Assembly: GCA_030154085.1 (NCBI GenBank)
Contig: JASKKR010000004.1
Span: 1-64,000 of the forward strand
From: Candidatus Cloacimonadota bacterium
GTDB lineage: Bacteria > Cloacimonadota > Cloacimonadia > Cloacimonadales > Cloacimonadaceae
Direction: 5' to 3'
Length of the DNA: 64,000 nucleotides
The notes under the pieces are model-generated. The model did no database searches, had not been told where the DNA came from, and worked only from the letters and a program-made list of their open reading frames with translations. Position numbers and translations under genes: made by a program. This document shows, piece after piece, positions 63,483 to 64,000 of this stretch (positions are counted from its first letter, which is position 1; each line of letters starts with the position of its first letter).

Positions 63483-64000
63483 CAGTAATATGTCCTCAAG
63501 AGCCGCATTCTGGCTCTGGCTGAAGAAGAAGATGCATAGTCTTCGGGACCGTATCGGATAGGATTCGAGAGAATGCAGAGCAATTTCATGGTGCGCTCTT
63601 TACTCAGATTTTCTGCGCTGCATTTGTAATAATGCCATGCAGCAGACTGGATGCCATAGATTCCCTTGCCCCATTCTGCATAGTTTAGGTAAAGTTCGAG
63701 TATCCTTTCCTTGCTCATGATCAGTTCCAGGATTACTGTTGCTTGCGCTTCCAGATATTTGCGGAGATAGTTTCTATCGGTAGTCAAAAAGAGAGTTCTG
63801 GTCAATTGATTACTGAGTGTGGATCCGCCGTGGATGATTTTACCCTTTGCTTTATTCTTGATGTAGGCTTCTTTGATCATATTCCATTCAAAGCCATGAT
63901 GCTGATAGAAGTTACCATCTTCGAGAGTTATTAGCATGGCAGAGGTGTATTTTGGGATTCTTTCTAGTGGGATATATAGCCTTTTGGAAATAGGGTAACC
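63482..64000 (-). CDS. mtgA: Monofunctional peptidoglycan transglycosylase (partial at the window edge)
   Basis: The frame stays open to the window end, so the gene is longer than seen and its start lies outside. The visible 172 residues include IPLERIPKYTSAMLITLEDGNFYQHHGFE (the catalytic EDxxFxxHxG motif), GGSTLSNQLTRTLF, KYLEAQATVILE and GKGIYGIQSAAWHYY. GT51 enzymes polymerise lipid II glycan chains. Without a transpeptidase part it matches MtgA. It is likely co-translated with the DUF2851 gene. Confidence 0.9.
   Translation of the reverse strand, partial: GYPISKRLYIPLERIPKYTSAMLITLEDGNFYQHHGFEWNMIKEAYIKNKAKGKIIHGGSTLSNQLTRTLFLTTDRNYLRKYLEAQATVILELIMSKERILELYLNYAEWGKGIYGIQSAAWHYYKCSAENLSKERTMKLLCILSNPIRYGPEDYASSSSARARMRLLRTYY

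Overview
The window looks like a chromosome segment from a Gram-negative member of the FCB group, most probably Candidatus Cloacimonadota. This is inferred from content, not from a database match. The main clues are a type IX secretion system (PorV and a giant SprA) with secreted proteases that end in T9SS-type sorting domains, LptD and GmhB (an LPS outer membrane), ferredoxin-dependent 2-oxoacid oxidoreductase (fermentation of amino acids), and AT-rich DNA with tightly overlapping genes.

Layout. 1-1798: an upstream gap with a dispersed repeat and a good promoter, then a lone sugar-type solute-binding lipoprotein. 1851-1938: tRNA-Leu(CAA). 2123-13078: a long + strand operon of porV, an M6 metalloprotease with a sorting domain, three tandem paralogous envelope proteins, coaBC, an SDR reductase, a DUF3108 protein, queA and birA. 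13315-14973: a TPR lipoprotein with its own terminator. 15465-24232 (minus): two gingipain-like C25 proteases and a C39-like protease. 24514-26778: rlpA, psuG and an M55 aminopeptidase. 27470-34438: coaX and sprA. 34646-38064 (minus): an outer-membrane barrel protein, an Ldh-family dehydrogenase and an ornithine decarboxylase-like enzyme. 38226-39287: dinB. 39506-43323 (minus): dusB, a GAF/HD-GYP protein, trmB and a membrane protein. 43464-50693: ftsY, a nuclease-helicase fusion, a DUF3467 protein, secD and secF. 50987-55566: lptD, gmhB, a SpoU-type methyltransferase and an XdhC-like protein. 55826-59367: a membrane protein, then the four-subunit 2-oxoacid oxidoreductase. 59431-62188: a DUF2007-PyrE fusion, a methyltransferase and rnhB. 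62196-64000 (minus): a DUF2851 protein and mtgA, which runs off the window.

How it fits together. SecDF and FtsY serve inner-membrane export. SprA and PorV would carry proteins with C-terminal sorting domains (the M6 protease and both C25 proteases) across the outer membrane. LptD, GmhB, RlpA, MtgA and the barrel proteins build the envelope. The secreted proteases would feed peptides to a cell that oxidises 2-oxoacids with ferredoxin.

Most notable: five copies of a structured intergenic repeat of about 100-110 bp, all in the same orientation and 12-17 kb apart; a three-part protein joining an AbiV/DUF4145-like N-terminus, a PD-(D/E)XK nuclease and an SF1 helicase; a DUF2007-PyrE fusion preceded by a possible attenuator; and three tandem paralogs behind a PorV-protease pair.
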